20,934 nt of DNA, taken from the NCBI RefSeq assembly GCF_035467215.1, contig NZ_DATITZ010000145.1, positions 1-20,934 on the forward strand, in the 5' to 3' direction. The first letter of the stretch is position 1. Each line of letters begins with the position of its first letter. Under the pieces are notes generated by a model. The model ran no database searches. It was not told the DNA's origin and saw nothing but the letters and a program-made list of their open reading frames with translations. This DNA comes from Thiocapsa sp035467215. GTDB lineage: Bacteria > Pseudomonadota > Gammaproteobacteria > Chromatiales > Chromatiaceae. Made by a program: the position numbers and the translations under genes. Positions 14,014 through 20,934 of the stretch are shown one piece after another.

Positions 14014-15288
14014 ATGACCCGACGCCTCTACACCTTCCTGCTGCGCCTGCTGCTGCCGCTCGCGCTCCTACGCCTCTATTGGCGCAGCCTCAAGTCACCT
14101 GCCTATCGGCGGCGGGTGCGCGAGCGGCTCGCGCTCGGCCCCGCAGGGCCGGCAACGCCGGTCTGGATCCATGCCGTCTCGGTCGGCGAGGTCCAGGCCG
14201 CGGAGCCGCTGATTCGGCGCCTGATCGAGCGTGACCCGCCGCTGTCCGTCCTGGTGACGACCACGACACCCACGGGCGCCGAGCGGCTGCGCGAGCGCTT
14301 CGGCGACCGCGTGGCGCACCGCTATACGCCCTACGATCTCCCCGGAATCCTCGCCCGATTCCTGAGCCGAACGACCCCGGAGCTGCTGATCGTCATGGAG
14401 ACCGAGATCTGGCCCAACACGCTGGCGGCCTGCGCGAAACGCGGCATCCCGGTAATCCTCGCGAACGCCCGGCTCTCGGAACGCTCAGCGCGGGGTTATC
14501 GACGGCTCGCACGTCTCACCCGCGAGACGCTGCAAGGCTTCGACCTGATTGCTGCCCAAGCGGAGCCGGACGCCGGTCGCTTCGTCGCACTGGGGGCCGA
14601 TCCCGACCGGGTCCAGGTCACGGGCAGCATCAAGTTCGACCTGCGCCAACCGGCGAGCCTGGTCGATCAGGCCGAGGCGATGCGACGCACCTGGGGAGGC
14701 CAACGCCCGGTGTGGGTCGCGGCCAGCACCCACGAGGGGGAAGACGGGCTCATCCTCGATGCTCACCAACACATTCGAACGGTGTTACCCGATGCCTTGC
14801 TGGTGCTGGTTCCGCGCCATCCCGAGCGTTTCGATCGGGTCGCCGAGCTGGTGACACGGCAGGGCATGACCCTCGCCCGTCGCAGTCGCCAAGAGCCCTG
14901 CACACCGAGCACGGCGGTGTTTCTGGGCGACACCATGGGAGAGCTTCCGGTCTTTCTCGCCGCCGCCGACGCGGCCTTTATGGGTGGCAGCCTGGTGCCG
15001 GCCGGCGGTCACAACCTCTTGGAGGCCGCGGCATCGGGAGTTCCCGTCGCGATCGGCCCGCACCACTTCAACTTTGCGGCCATTACGGAGCTGCTGTGCT
15101 CGGAAGAAGGTGCGGTGGAGATCGCCGACACCGAAGCGCTGGCGCGACTCATGACCTCCTGGCTGAGCGATGCCACCGAGCGGGCGCGCATCGGAGAGAA
15201 TGGCCGTCGCGTCGTCGAGGCGAATCGCGGCGCACTCGATCGGCTCATGACCCTGATCGAAGCCCGCTTGCCGACGACGCCCGTCTAA
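14014..15288 (+). CDS. waaA: 3-deoxy-D-manno-octulosonic acid (Kdo) transferase
   Basis: The 424-residue GT30 glycosyltransferase adds Kdo to lipid A precursor at the inner face of the cytoplasmic membrane. An N-terminal hydrophobic anchor (FLLRLLLPLALLRLYW) is followed by WIHAVSVGEVQAA, the MVTTTTPTG-like LVTTTTPTGAERL, METEIWPN, ILANARLSERS, AASTHEGED, GDTMGELPVF and GGHNLLEAAASGVPV. All family motifs are present and length matches E. coli WaaA (425). The ATG at 14014 is the only sensible start. It follows hldE with a short gap and is probably co-transcribed. It converges with the isochorismatase-like gene across 68 nt, where no T-tract terminator was seen. Confidence 0.96.
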   Translation: MTRRLYTFLLRLLLPLALLRLYWRSLKSPAYRRRVRERLALGPAGPATPVWIHAVSVGEVQAAEPLIRRLIERDPPLSVLVTTTTPTGAERLRERFGDRVAHRYTPYDLPGILARFLSRTTPELLIVMETEIWPNTLAACAKRGIPVILANARLSERSARGYRRLARLTRETLQGFDLIAAQAEPDAGRFVALGADPDRVQVTGSIKFDLRQPASLVDQAEAMRRTWGGQRPVWVAASTHEGEDGLILDAHQHIRTVLPDALLVLVPRHPERFDRVAELVTRQGMTLARRSRQEPCTPSTAVFLGDTMGELPVFLAAADAAFMGGSLVPAGGHNLLEAAASGVPVAIGPHHFNFAAITELLCSEEGAVEIADTEALARLMTSWLSDATERARIGENGRRVVEANRGALDRLMTLIEARLPTTPV

Positions 15289-15356
15289 TGCGGATCAACC
15301 GGGGGCGAGCGATGTTCGGGCCGCGGCAATGACCCGTGATCGGCCGCCCCGGCGCA

Positions 15357-15944
15357 TCAATCGTCTGCCTTGAACAGCGACCACACCTCCCGGAACTGGA
15401 CGTCGGTCGAGTCCCCGAGCCATTCGAAGCCGACCGACTCGGTGCAGACGACTTGGGTCCCGGCATGGCGCATACGGTCCAGCACGTTCTGCTTGAACAC
15501 CGATTTACGTGAGACGATGGCATCGGCCGGCACGAACACCTGATACCCCCAGCGCTGGAGCCCGGAGACGGTCTGGACGATACAGATGTGCGCCTCCATG
15601 CCCACGACGATCAACTGACGCCGGTCCGGATGGGCGGAGATGTTGCGCTCGAACCCGGGCGCGGTGCAGCAAGAGAAGGCGGTCTTCTCGGTCGGATCCG
15701 CACCCTCGGGCATGTTGTCGCGGATGGTCGCCATGACCGGTCCGAGCCCTTTGGAATTGTGCTGGGTCGCGATGACCGGAATGCCGAGGATCTTGGCGGC
15801 CGAGACCAGCCGATTGATGTTCCCGACAACCAGGTCCAGCTCGTCGGCAGGCATGGCATGCGCCAGACGCTCTTGAGCGTCGATGATCAGGAGCTGAGAG
15901 AAGGCCCTCTGACAGAGCGGCATCTGCGCTTGATGGGTACTCAT
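15357..15944 (-). CDS. Isochorismatase-like cysteine hydrolase (YcaC-type)
   Basis: The 195-residue minus-strand protein has the catalytic triad of the superfamily in order: Asp in LLIIDAQERL, Lys in DPTEKTAFSCC, and the nucleophile Cys in VVGMEAHICIVQTV. The segment GIPVIATQHNSKGLGPV matches the YcaC-like group of hydrolases, whose natural substrates are mostly unknown. Length (about 190-200) is normal. The ATG at 15944 has GAGGA six nt upstream. It stands alone, with the rhodanese transcript ending 145 nt upstream at its own terminator, so it likely has its own promoter at about 15950-16030. I do not assign a substrate. Confidence 0.9.
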   Translation of the reverse strand: MSTHQAQMPLCQRAFSQLLIIDAQERLAHAMPADELDLVVGNINRLVSAAKILGIPVIATQHNSKGLGPVMATIRDNMPEGADPTEKTAFSCCTAPGFERNISAHPDRRQLIVVGMEAHICIVQTVSGLQRWGYQVFVPADAIVSRKSVFKQNVLDRMRHAGTQVVCTESVGFEWLGDSTDVQFREVWSLFKADD

Positions 15945-16038
15945 GGCGTGTCCTCACGATATTGTTATTGGGTCGCCCGTGGCCGAAATCGCCCGTGACG
16001 CAGGGGAGTGTGCGTCAGTTTCCCGACGGGAATCAAGG

Positions 16039-16065
16039 AAAAAGCGGCCTCCCGTTCGAGCCGCT
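16039..16065 (-). terminator. Rho-independent terminator after the rhodanese gene
   Basis: On the minus strand AGCGGC and GCCGCT (complementary positions 16060-16065 and 16043-16048) form a 6-bp stem with an 11-nt loop, followed by five T residues (A at 16039-16043 on the plus strand). It lies 24-50 nt beyond the rhodanese stop at 16089. The stem is short, but position and strand fit the end of the leftward transcript. Confidence 0.6.
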
Positions 16066-16088
16066 CATGGGCCGAGACAGGCTGAAGA

Positions 16089-16412
16089 TCAGTAAACCGG
16101 CATCGCGGGATCCAGATCACGCGCCCACGACGCGACGCCGCCGTCGAGATTGATCATGCGTGTGAAGCCCTGCTGCTCGAGGAACCGCGCGACCTGATAA
16201 CTGCGAATCCCGTGATGGCAGATCACGACGATCTCGCGATTCGGGTCCAAGCGCGCCAGTGACCCCGGGATCTGTCCCATCGGGATGGACAAGGAGCCCT
16301 CGATCCGACAGATCTGAAACTCCCACGGCTCGCGGACATCGAGCAAGATCGGCGGCTCGCCTTCCTCCGCCGCCAACAACTGCGCAACCTCTCCAGGTCC
16401 CATTCGACGCAT
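16089..16412 (-). CDS. Single-domain rhodanese (sulfurtransferase)
   Basis: The 107-residue minus-strand protein is one rhodanese domain: PPILLDVREPWEFQICRIEG near the middle, then the active-site loop VVICHHGIRSYQVARFL with the catalytic Cys and the conserved C-H-H-G-x-R-S context of the GlpE/PspE-type group, and NLDGGVASWA at the end. It should carry persulfide sulfur in the cytosol; no signal peptide is visible. The ATG at 16412 has GGGGG six nt upstream; a TTG two codons earlier would leave no room for it. The gene lies downstream of the Pcm-like gene with a 223-nt gap that shows no other gene. The physiological acceptor is unknown, though sulfur oxidation would be a natural setting. Confidence 0.93.
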   Translation of the reverse strand: MRRMGPGEVAQLLAAEEGEPPILLDVREPWEFQICRIEGSLSIPMGQIPGSLARLDPNREIVVICHHGIRSYQVARFLEQQGFTRMINLDGGVASWARDLDPAMPVY

Positions 16413-16635
16413 TGCCAACCCCCGTATTCAGCCACGCCCGACGGGCATCAGTTTCCGAAGGTCGACCTGCCAAACCTCGGAAGGCGGCAGCCGGCCACCG
16501 GAAACGCGCCATCAATGTTTCGATCGCCTTTTTAACTTCTCCTGAACCGCTTCCGCTGCAACGCCCGCCGTTTGAGACGACACCGAGCCCACACGCAAGC
16601 ACCGCATCGACGCACCGGACGCGGTTCAGCGCGGC

Positions 16636-17301
16636 TCAGAACTCGAACCCACTCGCCTCGAGCGCATTCTTCAAGGCAAGTGTGGAGGTCTCGAACAGCG
16701 CCTCTCGGCGAAAATCACGCTCGCCGACCCGGGTGATCAGGACGGCCTGCATCACCGGCTCCACCCCAAGGATGCAGAACAGACGCCCGCCCGGGGCCAA
16801 TTGCCCCTGGAGCAGCGGCAAGGCGGCCTCGGTGGGCATCGAGCCGGTCACCGCAATCACATCGAACGGACCACCCTCGACAGGCTCGCTCAACGCATCG
16901 CCCGTGCGGATCTCGATCGACTCGAGGCCCAAGCCGGTCAACCGCGTACTCGCCTCGTCAGCCAGACCGGCATCGATCTCGACCCCGATGACCCGCCTGC
17001 CCAGACGAGCGAGACAAGCACTCACATAACCCGTCCCCGCACCGATCTCGAGCACCCGCTCGCCGGGCTGCACGTCGAGGGCCTGCAACATACGCCCCAC
17101 CACCTTAGGCGCCAGCATGCAGGCGACATCGCCGATCGGGATCTCGATGTCGGCGTAGGCGAGGCCCTGGTAGGCGTCGGGCACAAACGCCTCGCGTCGA
17201 ATCTCCGCCATCGCCTCGAGGACCCGGTCGTCCAGGACGTCCCAGGGGCGAATCTGCTGTTGAATCATATTGAAACGCGCGCGTTCGGCGGTGATTTCCA
17301 T
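16636..17301 (-). CDS. pcm: Protein-L-isoaspartate O-methyltransferase-like protein
   Basis: The 221-residue class I SAM-dependent methyltransferase starts MEITAERARFNMIQQQIRPW. It has motif I RVLEIGAGTGYVSACLARLG, the acidic end of strand 2 (GVEID), GDALSEPVEGGPFDVIAVTG and the closing LAPGGRLFCILG. Pcm enzymes methylate L-isoaspartyl residues during protein repair. Here the loop that in E. coli-type Pcm reads about PIGxGQTISQP reads PIGDVACMLAPKVV, lacking the Ser/Thr of that loop, so the substrate may differ. This belongs to the Pcm-like branch beginning RxNMIxQQIRPWDVLD, often met beside rhodanese and tolC/waaA genes; here rhodanese is next and waaA nearby, but no tolC. The ATG at 17301 has GAGGA 10 nt upstream. 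The frame is open upstream to 17661 through repeats, which is not family sequence. Confidence 0.85.
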   Translation of the reverse strand: MEITAERARFNMIQQQIRPWDVLDDRVLEAMAEIRREAFVPDAYQGLAYADIEIPIGDVACMLAPKVVGRMLQALDVQPGERVLEIGAGTGYVSACLARLGRRVIGVEIDAGLADEASTRLTGLGLESIEIRTGDALSEPVEGGPFDVIAVTGSMPTEAALPLLQGQLAPGGRLFCILGVEPVMQAVLITRVGERDFRREALFETSTLALKNALEASGFEF

Positions 17302-17393
17302 CGGAATCGAGTCCTCGTTTTCTTGTTCTGGGCGGCCGGAGAGCCTACTGAGTTTGGGCGGATCGAGCAACTGGGGATGGTGGTAGGGAGAGA

Positions 17394-17464
17394 GGTGAAA
17401 GGTGAAAGGTGAAAGGTGGTAGGTGAGAACCGGAGGCCGGCGGCCGGCGGCCGGCGGCCGGCGG
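17394..17464. repeat. Two heptanucleotide arrays: (ggtgaaa)3 and (ccggcgg)4
   Basis: Three perfect ggtgaaa units (17394-17414) pass through degenerate ggtggta and ggtgaga into one ccggagg and four perfect ccggcgg units (17437-17464). Both keep a 7-nt period. They fill most of the 208-nt gap between the kefB-like stop and the Pcm-like start. No coding function is supported. Confidence 0.93.
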
Positions 17465-17510
17465 CTGATAGCGAGCATCAGCCGCTCATGAGGCCAGGCC
17501 AGCGCCTGGC
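17461..17510. repeat. Pair of hairpins directly after the kefB-like stop
   Basis: GCCAGGC (17493-17499) and GCCTGGC (17504-17510) make a 7-bp stem with a 4-nt loop touching the stop codon. GCGGCTGAT (17461-17469) and ATCAGCCGC (17477-17485) make a perfect 9-bp stem with a 7-nt loop. Neither is followed by a T-tract on the minus strand, so they may protect the 3' end or be a repetitive palindromic element rather than a classic terminator. Confidence 0.6.
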
Positions 17511-19219
17511 TATTCGACCACCTGCGCATAGCCCTCGCTGCGCACGCCTTGGAGCAGTGAGTCGACCTCGCTCGTGGAGATGCCGAGCATCTGCAGGGCT
17601 TCGGCCCCCAGGCGCAGACTGCTCTCGATCGCCTCCGGGTAAGCCAGCGTCGCGCCGGCACGAATGAGACTGCCGCAGGCTTCCAGATCCCGCGCGCGAG
17701 CGATCACGGACACCTTCGGGTAGGCGGTGCGGATATGCGAGACGGCCCGCAAGGCGGTCGGTCCGTGATCGATGGTCAGGATCACCAGTGCCGCCTTGTC
17801 GATTTGGGCGGCCTCCAGGAGCTCCACATCGCCGATATCGCCGAAATAGACCGCGCGACCGTCCTGCTCGCCACGCTCGACGTGGGCGGGGTTGGTATCG
17901 AAGGCAATAAAGGAGATGTTGTTGGCCTCCAGGAGGGTCGCGACCGTATGACCGACGCGCCCGTAACCCGCAATCACGACCCGACCCACCTGCCCTGCCT
18001 GCCCCGCGGGGACCTCGGGGTACTCGAAGCTCATCGGGGCCGCCGTTCGATGCTCGAGGCGCCGCGCAGAGACGTCGCCGAGACGCACCAGCAAGGGCGT
18101 CAGCAACATACTGACCGAGATGACGCTCACCGCGATGACGAATGTGGCATCGTCGATGACCCCGAGCGCCTTGGCCGAGCCGAAAAGGACAAAACCGAAC
18201 TCCCCGCTCTGAGCCAGCATGCAGGCGACGCGCGTCGCCGTGCCGCGCGGCAGTCCGAAGGCCATGCCGATCAACAAGAGTACGACCAGCTTGATGGCGA
18301 GGATCACTGCGACATGCTGAGCAAGCAGCAGCGGCTGAGCCGCGATCGCCTCCAGATCGATCGACATGCCGACAGCGACGAAAAAGAGGCTCATCAGCAG
18401 CCCTTTGAAGGGCTCGATCTGTGCCTGGATCTGAAAGCTGAAGCGCGAGGTCGAGAGCAGCATCCCCATCATGAAGCCTCCGAGCGCCATCGAGAGCCCC
18501 GCCTCGTGCATCGCCCCGGCCGCCAAAAAAACCGCCAACAGCACCACCAGGGTAAAGGCCTCGCGGTTGTGCTGACGCAGCAGATGCTTGAGCGCGAAGG
18601 GCACCAGATACCGCCCGAACCCGAAAACCAAGGCCACCATGCCGACGACGACAAGGATCTGCTGCCAGAAGGGGACGTCCGAAGACAGGGTGCCGACATC
18701 CGAGAGGATCGGCACGATCGCGAGCAGCGGCACCACGGCCAGGTCCTGCATCAAGAGAACGGCAAAGGCCGCGGTCCCGTGGCGGGTGGCGAGATCGCCG
18801 CGCTCGTGCAACAGCTGCATGACCAACGCCGTGGACGAGAGCGCCAAGGTCAGCCCCATCAAGAGCGCCGCCTGCCACGAATACTCGTAAAGCGAGATGT
18901 AGCCCGCCACCAGAAGGCCGGAAACCAGAATCTGCACGGAGCCCATCCCGAAGACCTCGCGTCGGAGCGACCACAGCCGGCGAGGCTTCATCTCCAGACC
19001 GATCAGGAAGAGCAGCATGACCACGCCGAGCTCGGTGAAATTGCGCACGTCCTCGACATGCGCCGTCACCGATGGGCCGGGAGAGTGCGGTCCGACCACG
19101 ATACCCGCCACCAAAAGCCCCAGGATCGAGCCCAACCCCAGATGCTTGAACAGGGCAACGGCAAGCGCCGCCACGGTGAGCAGCGAGATCGCCGAAAGGA
19201 CAAAGCTGTTGAGCTCCAT
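17510..19219 (-). CDS. Monovalent cation:proton antiporter-2 (KefB/KefC-like) with TrkA-N domain
   Basis: The 569-residue minus-strand protein has a CPA2 antiporter domain of about 12 hydrophobic segments (residues 1-385), with LLFLIGLEMKPRRLW, LALSSTALVMQLL, LLMQDLAVVPLLAI and GMLLSTSRF. A cytosolic RCK/TrkA-N domain follows (about 410-530): VVIAGYGRVGHTVATLLE, the acidic FDTNPAHV and GDIGDVELLEAAQID. KefB/C proteins exchange potassium for protons and are gated by glutathione adducts. Whether this one is glutathione-gated cannot be told from sequence. Length is near KefB/KefC (600-620) but shorter at the C-terminus. Start ATG 19219 gives MELNSFVLSAISLLTVAALA; its ribosome binding site is weak (GAG). 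It is divergent from the epimerase-like gene, and the 95-110 nt between them must hold both promoters. No kefF/kefG ancillary gene is adjacent. Confidence 0.92.
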   Translation of the reverse strand: MELNSFVLSAISLLTVAALAVALFKHLGLGSILGLLVAGIVVGPHSPGPSVTAHVEDVRNFTELGVVMLLFLIGLEMKPRRLWSLRREVFGMGSVQILVSGLLVAGYISLYEYSWQAALLMGLTLALSSTALVMQLLHERGDLATRHGTAAFAVLLMQDLAVVPLLAIVPILSDVGTLSSDVPFWQQILVVVGMVALVFGFGRYLVPFALKHLLRQHNREAFTLVVLLAVFLAAGAMHEAGLSMALGGFMMGMLLSTSRFSFQIQAQIEPFKGLLMSLFFVAVGMSIDLEAIAAQPLLLAQHVAVILAIKLVVLLLIGMAFGLPRGTATRVACMLAQSGEFGFVLFGSAKALGVIDDATFVIAVSVISVSMLLTPLLVRLGDVSARRLEHRTAAPMSFEYPEVPAGQAGQVGRVVIAGYGRVGHTVATLLEANNISFIAFDTNPAHVERGEQDGRAVYFGDIGDVELLEAAQIDKAALVILTIDHGPTALRAVSHIRTAYPKVSVIARARDLEACGSLIRAGATLAYPEAIESSLRLGAEALQMLGISTSEVDSLLQGVRSEGYAQVVE

Positions 19220-19329
19220 GTCGCGACTCTAACAAATTCCATCGGGGTTGCATGTGAAGCCGGACGTTCGCCCGACGCGGTATATGCTATGGCGTTCGGT
19301 CGAGACATCCCCCGGTGAAACAGAACGCC

Positions 19330-20757
19330 ATGTCACCCAACCAACCACGTCGGCCGCGGGTCGCCGTCGCCGGCGCCAGCGGCTTTATCGGCACCGCCGT
19401 CTGCCGCGCCCTGACGGACGCCTTTTCCGTTCGGGCGCTCACCCGATCGCCTGCTCGGGCACAAACACCCGACCCGGATCAGCGCGTCACCTGGCGCCAT
19501 TGCGACCTCTTCTCCGCACCGGACCTGGTCGCGGGGCTCGCGGATTGCGATTACGCCATCTATCTGGTGCATTCGCTGGCACCCTCGTCGCGGCTGACGC
19601 AGGCCAATCCACGCGACATGGATCTCATCCTGGCCGATAACTTCGCACAGGCCGCAGCGGCGAACGGGGTGAAGCAGATCATTGTCGTCGGCGGGCTGAT
19701 CCCGGACAGCTTCCGGATCTCGCCTCTGCTCTGGAGCCGACGCGAGGTCGAGCTGGTCCTGGCCTCGCGCGGCACGCCGGTCACGGCTCTGCGTGCCGGA
19801 CTGGTCGTCGGCCCCGGCGGATCGGCCCCGCGGCTGTTGGTCGATCTGGTCCGGCGTCTTCCTGTCCTACTCTTGCCGCCGAGCGCCCGCTCGATGACGC
19901 GACCCATCGCGCTCGTGGATCTGGTTCGGGCGGTGCGCCACTGCCTGGGACAACCGGAGACCTGTCGGGGCGCCTACGACATCGGCGGTCCCGAGTGCTT
20001 GAGCTACGAGGAGATGCTGCGCCAAACGGCCGAGGTGCTCGGCCTGCGACGACGCATCCTGGCGCTGCCCTGGATGCCGCTCTGGGTGGCCTCGGCGACC
20101 GCCCGGTTCTTCAGCGGCGCGCCGTCGGCCGTGGTCGGTCCGGCACTGGAGAGTCTGCCTCAGGACACCGTGATTCGCGACAACCCGGTACAGCGCGCAA
20201 TCGATACGGCGGCGATTCCCTTCAGCGAGGCGCTACGCGCTGCGCTCGATTCGTCGGGTCGGCGCCTGCTGGCGAGCCCGCGCCAACCGATCGAAGGTCA
20301 GGACCGCGAATCCATGCGACGGGCGCGGCTGGTGCGATCCATTCAGCGGATCATTCTGCCGCCCGGACAGGATGCGGTCTGGGTCGCCGGCAATTATTTC
20401 CGCTGGCTCGGCGCCTGCTGCTGGCCCATGGTCTGCACCCACATCGACGCGACGGGTCGATGCAGCGTCTATACGCGCTTCCCGCGCCTGCACCTGTTGA
20501 CGCTGCAATGGCTCGCCGAAGAAAGCAGCCTGCAGCGCCAGGTCTACGCCATCGTCGGCGGTCTGCTGAACCGACCGGATGGGCCGGGCCGTGCCCGTTT
20601 CGAGTTCCAAACCCTGCTGGACGATCGCTACACCATGGCCGCCATCCACGACTTCGCACCCGCCCTGCCCTGGTATGTCTATCTCTGGACCCAGGCGGTC
20701 GCGCATCTAATGGTCATGCGGCGGTATCAGGGGCGGCTCGCGCGTTTGGCGCGGTGA
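19330..20757 (+). CDS. NAD(P)-binding epimerase/SDR-like protein with unassigned C-terminal domain
   Basis: The 475-residue protein has an N-terminal extended-SDR Rossmann domain (about 1-280): VAVAGASGFIGTAVCRAL (GxxGxxG), LVHSLAPSS, IVVGGLIPDS, TALRAGLVVGPGGSAPRLLV and YDIGGPECLSYEEML. The usual catalytic YxxxK is not evident: the position reads around PLLWSRREVELVLA, as in atypical SDRs of the YbjT/NmrA-like kind. The last 140 residues (RSIQRIILPPGQDAVWVAG onward, LTLQWLAEESSLQRQVYAIV, GRARFEFQTLLDDRYTMAAI) form a second domain with many aromatics that I do not recognise; it does not read like DUF2867. The ATG at 19330 is preferred for GGTGA 11 nt upstream; a GTG at 19315 is possible. It stands alone. 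Substrate unknown. Confidence 0.85.
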   Translation: MSPNQPRRPRVAVAGASGFIGTAVCRALTDAFSVRALTRSPARAQTPDPDQRVTWRHCDLFSAPDLVAGLADCDYAIYLVHSLAPSSRLTQANPRDMDLILADNFAQAAAANGVKQIIVVGGLIPDSFRISPLLWSRREVELVLASRGTPVTALRAGLVVGPGGSAPRLLVDLVRRLPVLLLPPSARSMTRPIALVDLVRAVRHCLGQPETCRGAYDIGGPECLSYEEMLRQTAEVLGLRRRILALPWMPLWVASATARFFSGAPSAVVGPALESLPQDTVIRDNPVQRAIDTAAIPFSEALRAALDSSGRRLLASPRQPIEGQDRESMRRARLVRSIQRIILPPGQDAVWVAGNYFRWLGACCWPMVCTHIDATGRCSVYTRFPRLHLLTLQWLAEESSLQRQVYAIVGGLLNRPDGPGRARFEFQTLLDDRYTMAAIHDFAPALPWYVYLWTQAVAHLMVMRRYQGRLARLAR

Positions 20758-20861
20758 GGCGCTTGCATCCTGCTGATAGCTGACCGCTGGCGGCTAGGGT
20801 CATTTCCGGAAAAAGATCTATCGGCAGAGCCACAGCCAGGAAACGTGGTCGAAGGCTCCCC

Positions 20862-20912
<51 letters not shown>

Positions 20913-20934
20913 GGATGACTATTCCCGAAGATCT

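Noticed and set aside
15289..15356. Bidirectional terminator between waaA and the isochorismatase-like gene
   Set aside because: A short GGCCG/CGGCC pairing has a 17-nt loop and no T-tract.
16419..16635. Minus-strand 161-residue ORF covering the gap between the rhodanese and Pcm-like genes
   Set aside because: It runs out of frame through the rhodanese gene, has no recognisable domain and no convincing ribosome binding site; the gap is treated as non-coding.
17478..19318. Very long alternative ORFs over the KefB-like gene (591 residues minus, 527 residues plus)
   Set aside because: High GC keeps shadow frames open. Their translations are Arg/Gly/His-rich and show no domain, while the 569-residue frame has clear antiporter and TrkA-N motifs.

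Overview
This window is GC-rich, densely packed gammaproteobacterial DNA. From 2.4 kb onward the gene order is gshB - tonB-type gene - yqgE - ruvX - pyrR - pyrB - catalytically dead dihydroorotase (pyrC'/pyrX), which I know from Pseudomonas and relatives. The LPS genes hldE and waaA (Kdo transferase) show a Gram-negative envelope. Codon style, coiled-coil/DUF3782 genes, intergenic heptamer repeats and a possible PEP-CTERM-type fragment suggest a purple sulfur bacterium (Chromatiaceae, near Thiocapsa/Thiorhodococcus). That placement is an inference, not a database match.

Layout. Positions 1-2370 are a zone of gene debris: a minus-strand NADH oxidase/CoA-disulfide-reductase-like fragment cut by a stop, a secreted-protein fragment with an amber codon, a Gfo/Idh/MocA oxidoreductase lacking its N-terminus and carrying an ochre codon, and a frame-broken minus-strand hypothetical gene that still has an intact terminator. 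Positions 2387-6980 (plus) carry a DUF423 membrane protein, rsmE, gshB, an ApbE-like lipoprotein and a TonB-family protein. A small minus-strand heptad-repeat coiled-coil membrane gene (7026-7421) follows. Positions 7639-11611 (plus) carry yqgE, ruvX, pyrR, pyrB and pyrX, the last three overlapping or tightly packed. A minus-strand DUF3782/PD-(D/E)XK-like gene (11647-12237) and a heptamer-repeat intergenic region separate this from hldE and waaA (12520-15288). Positions 15357-19219 are minus strand: isochorismatase-like hydrolase, rhodanese, Pcm-like methyltransferase, KefB-type antiporter. A plus-strand NAD(P)-binding epimerase-like protein (19330-20757) and a hexamer microsatellite close the window.

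How the genes work together. PyrB and the dead dihydroorotase PyrX are expected to form the ATCase holoenzyme, with PyrR as regulator. HldE makes ADP-heptose and WaaA transfers Kdo, both for the LPS inner core. GshB supplies glutathione, to which KefB-type antiporters are often linked. I do not see a defence island, CRISPR array or intact mobile element. The most unusual signals are the debris zone, the ApbE-like protein without its metal-site Asp, the Pcm-like protein without the usual isoaspartyl loop, and the opposed heptamer arrays in front of hldE.
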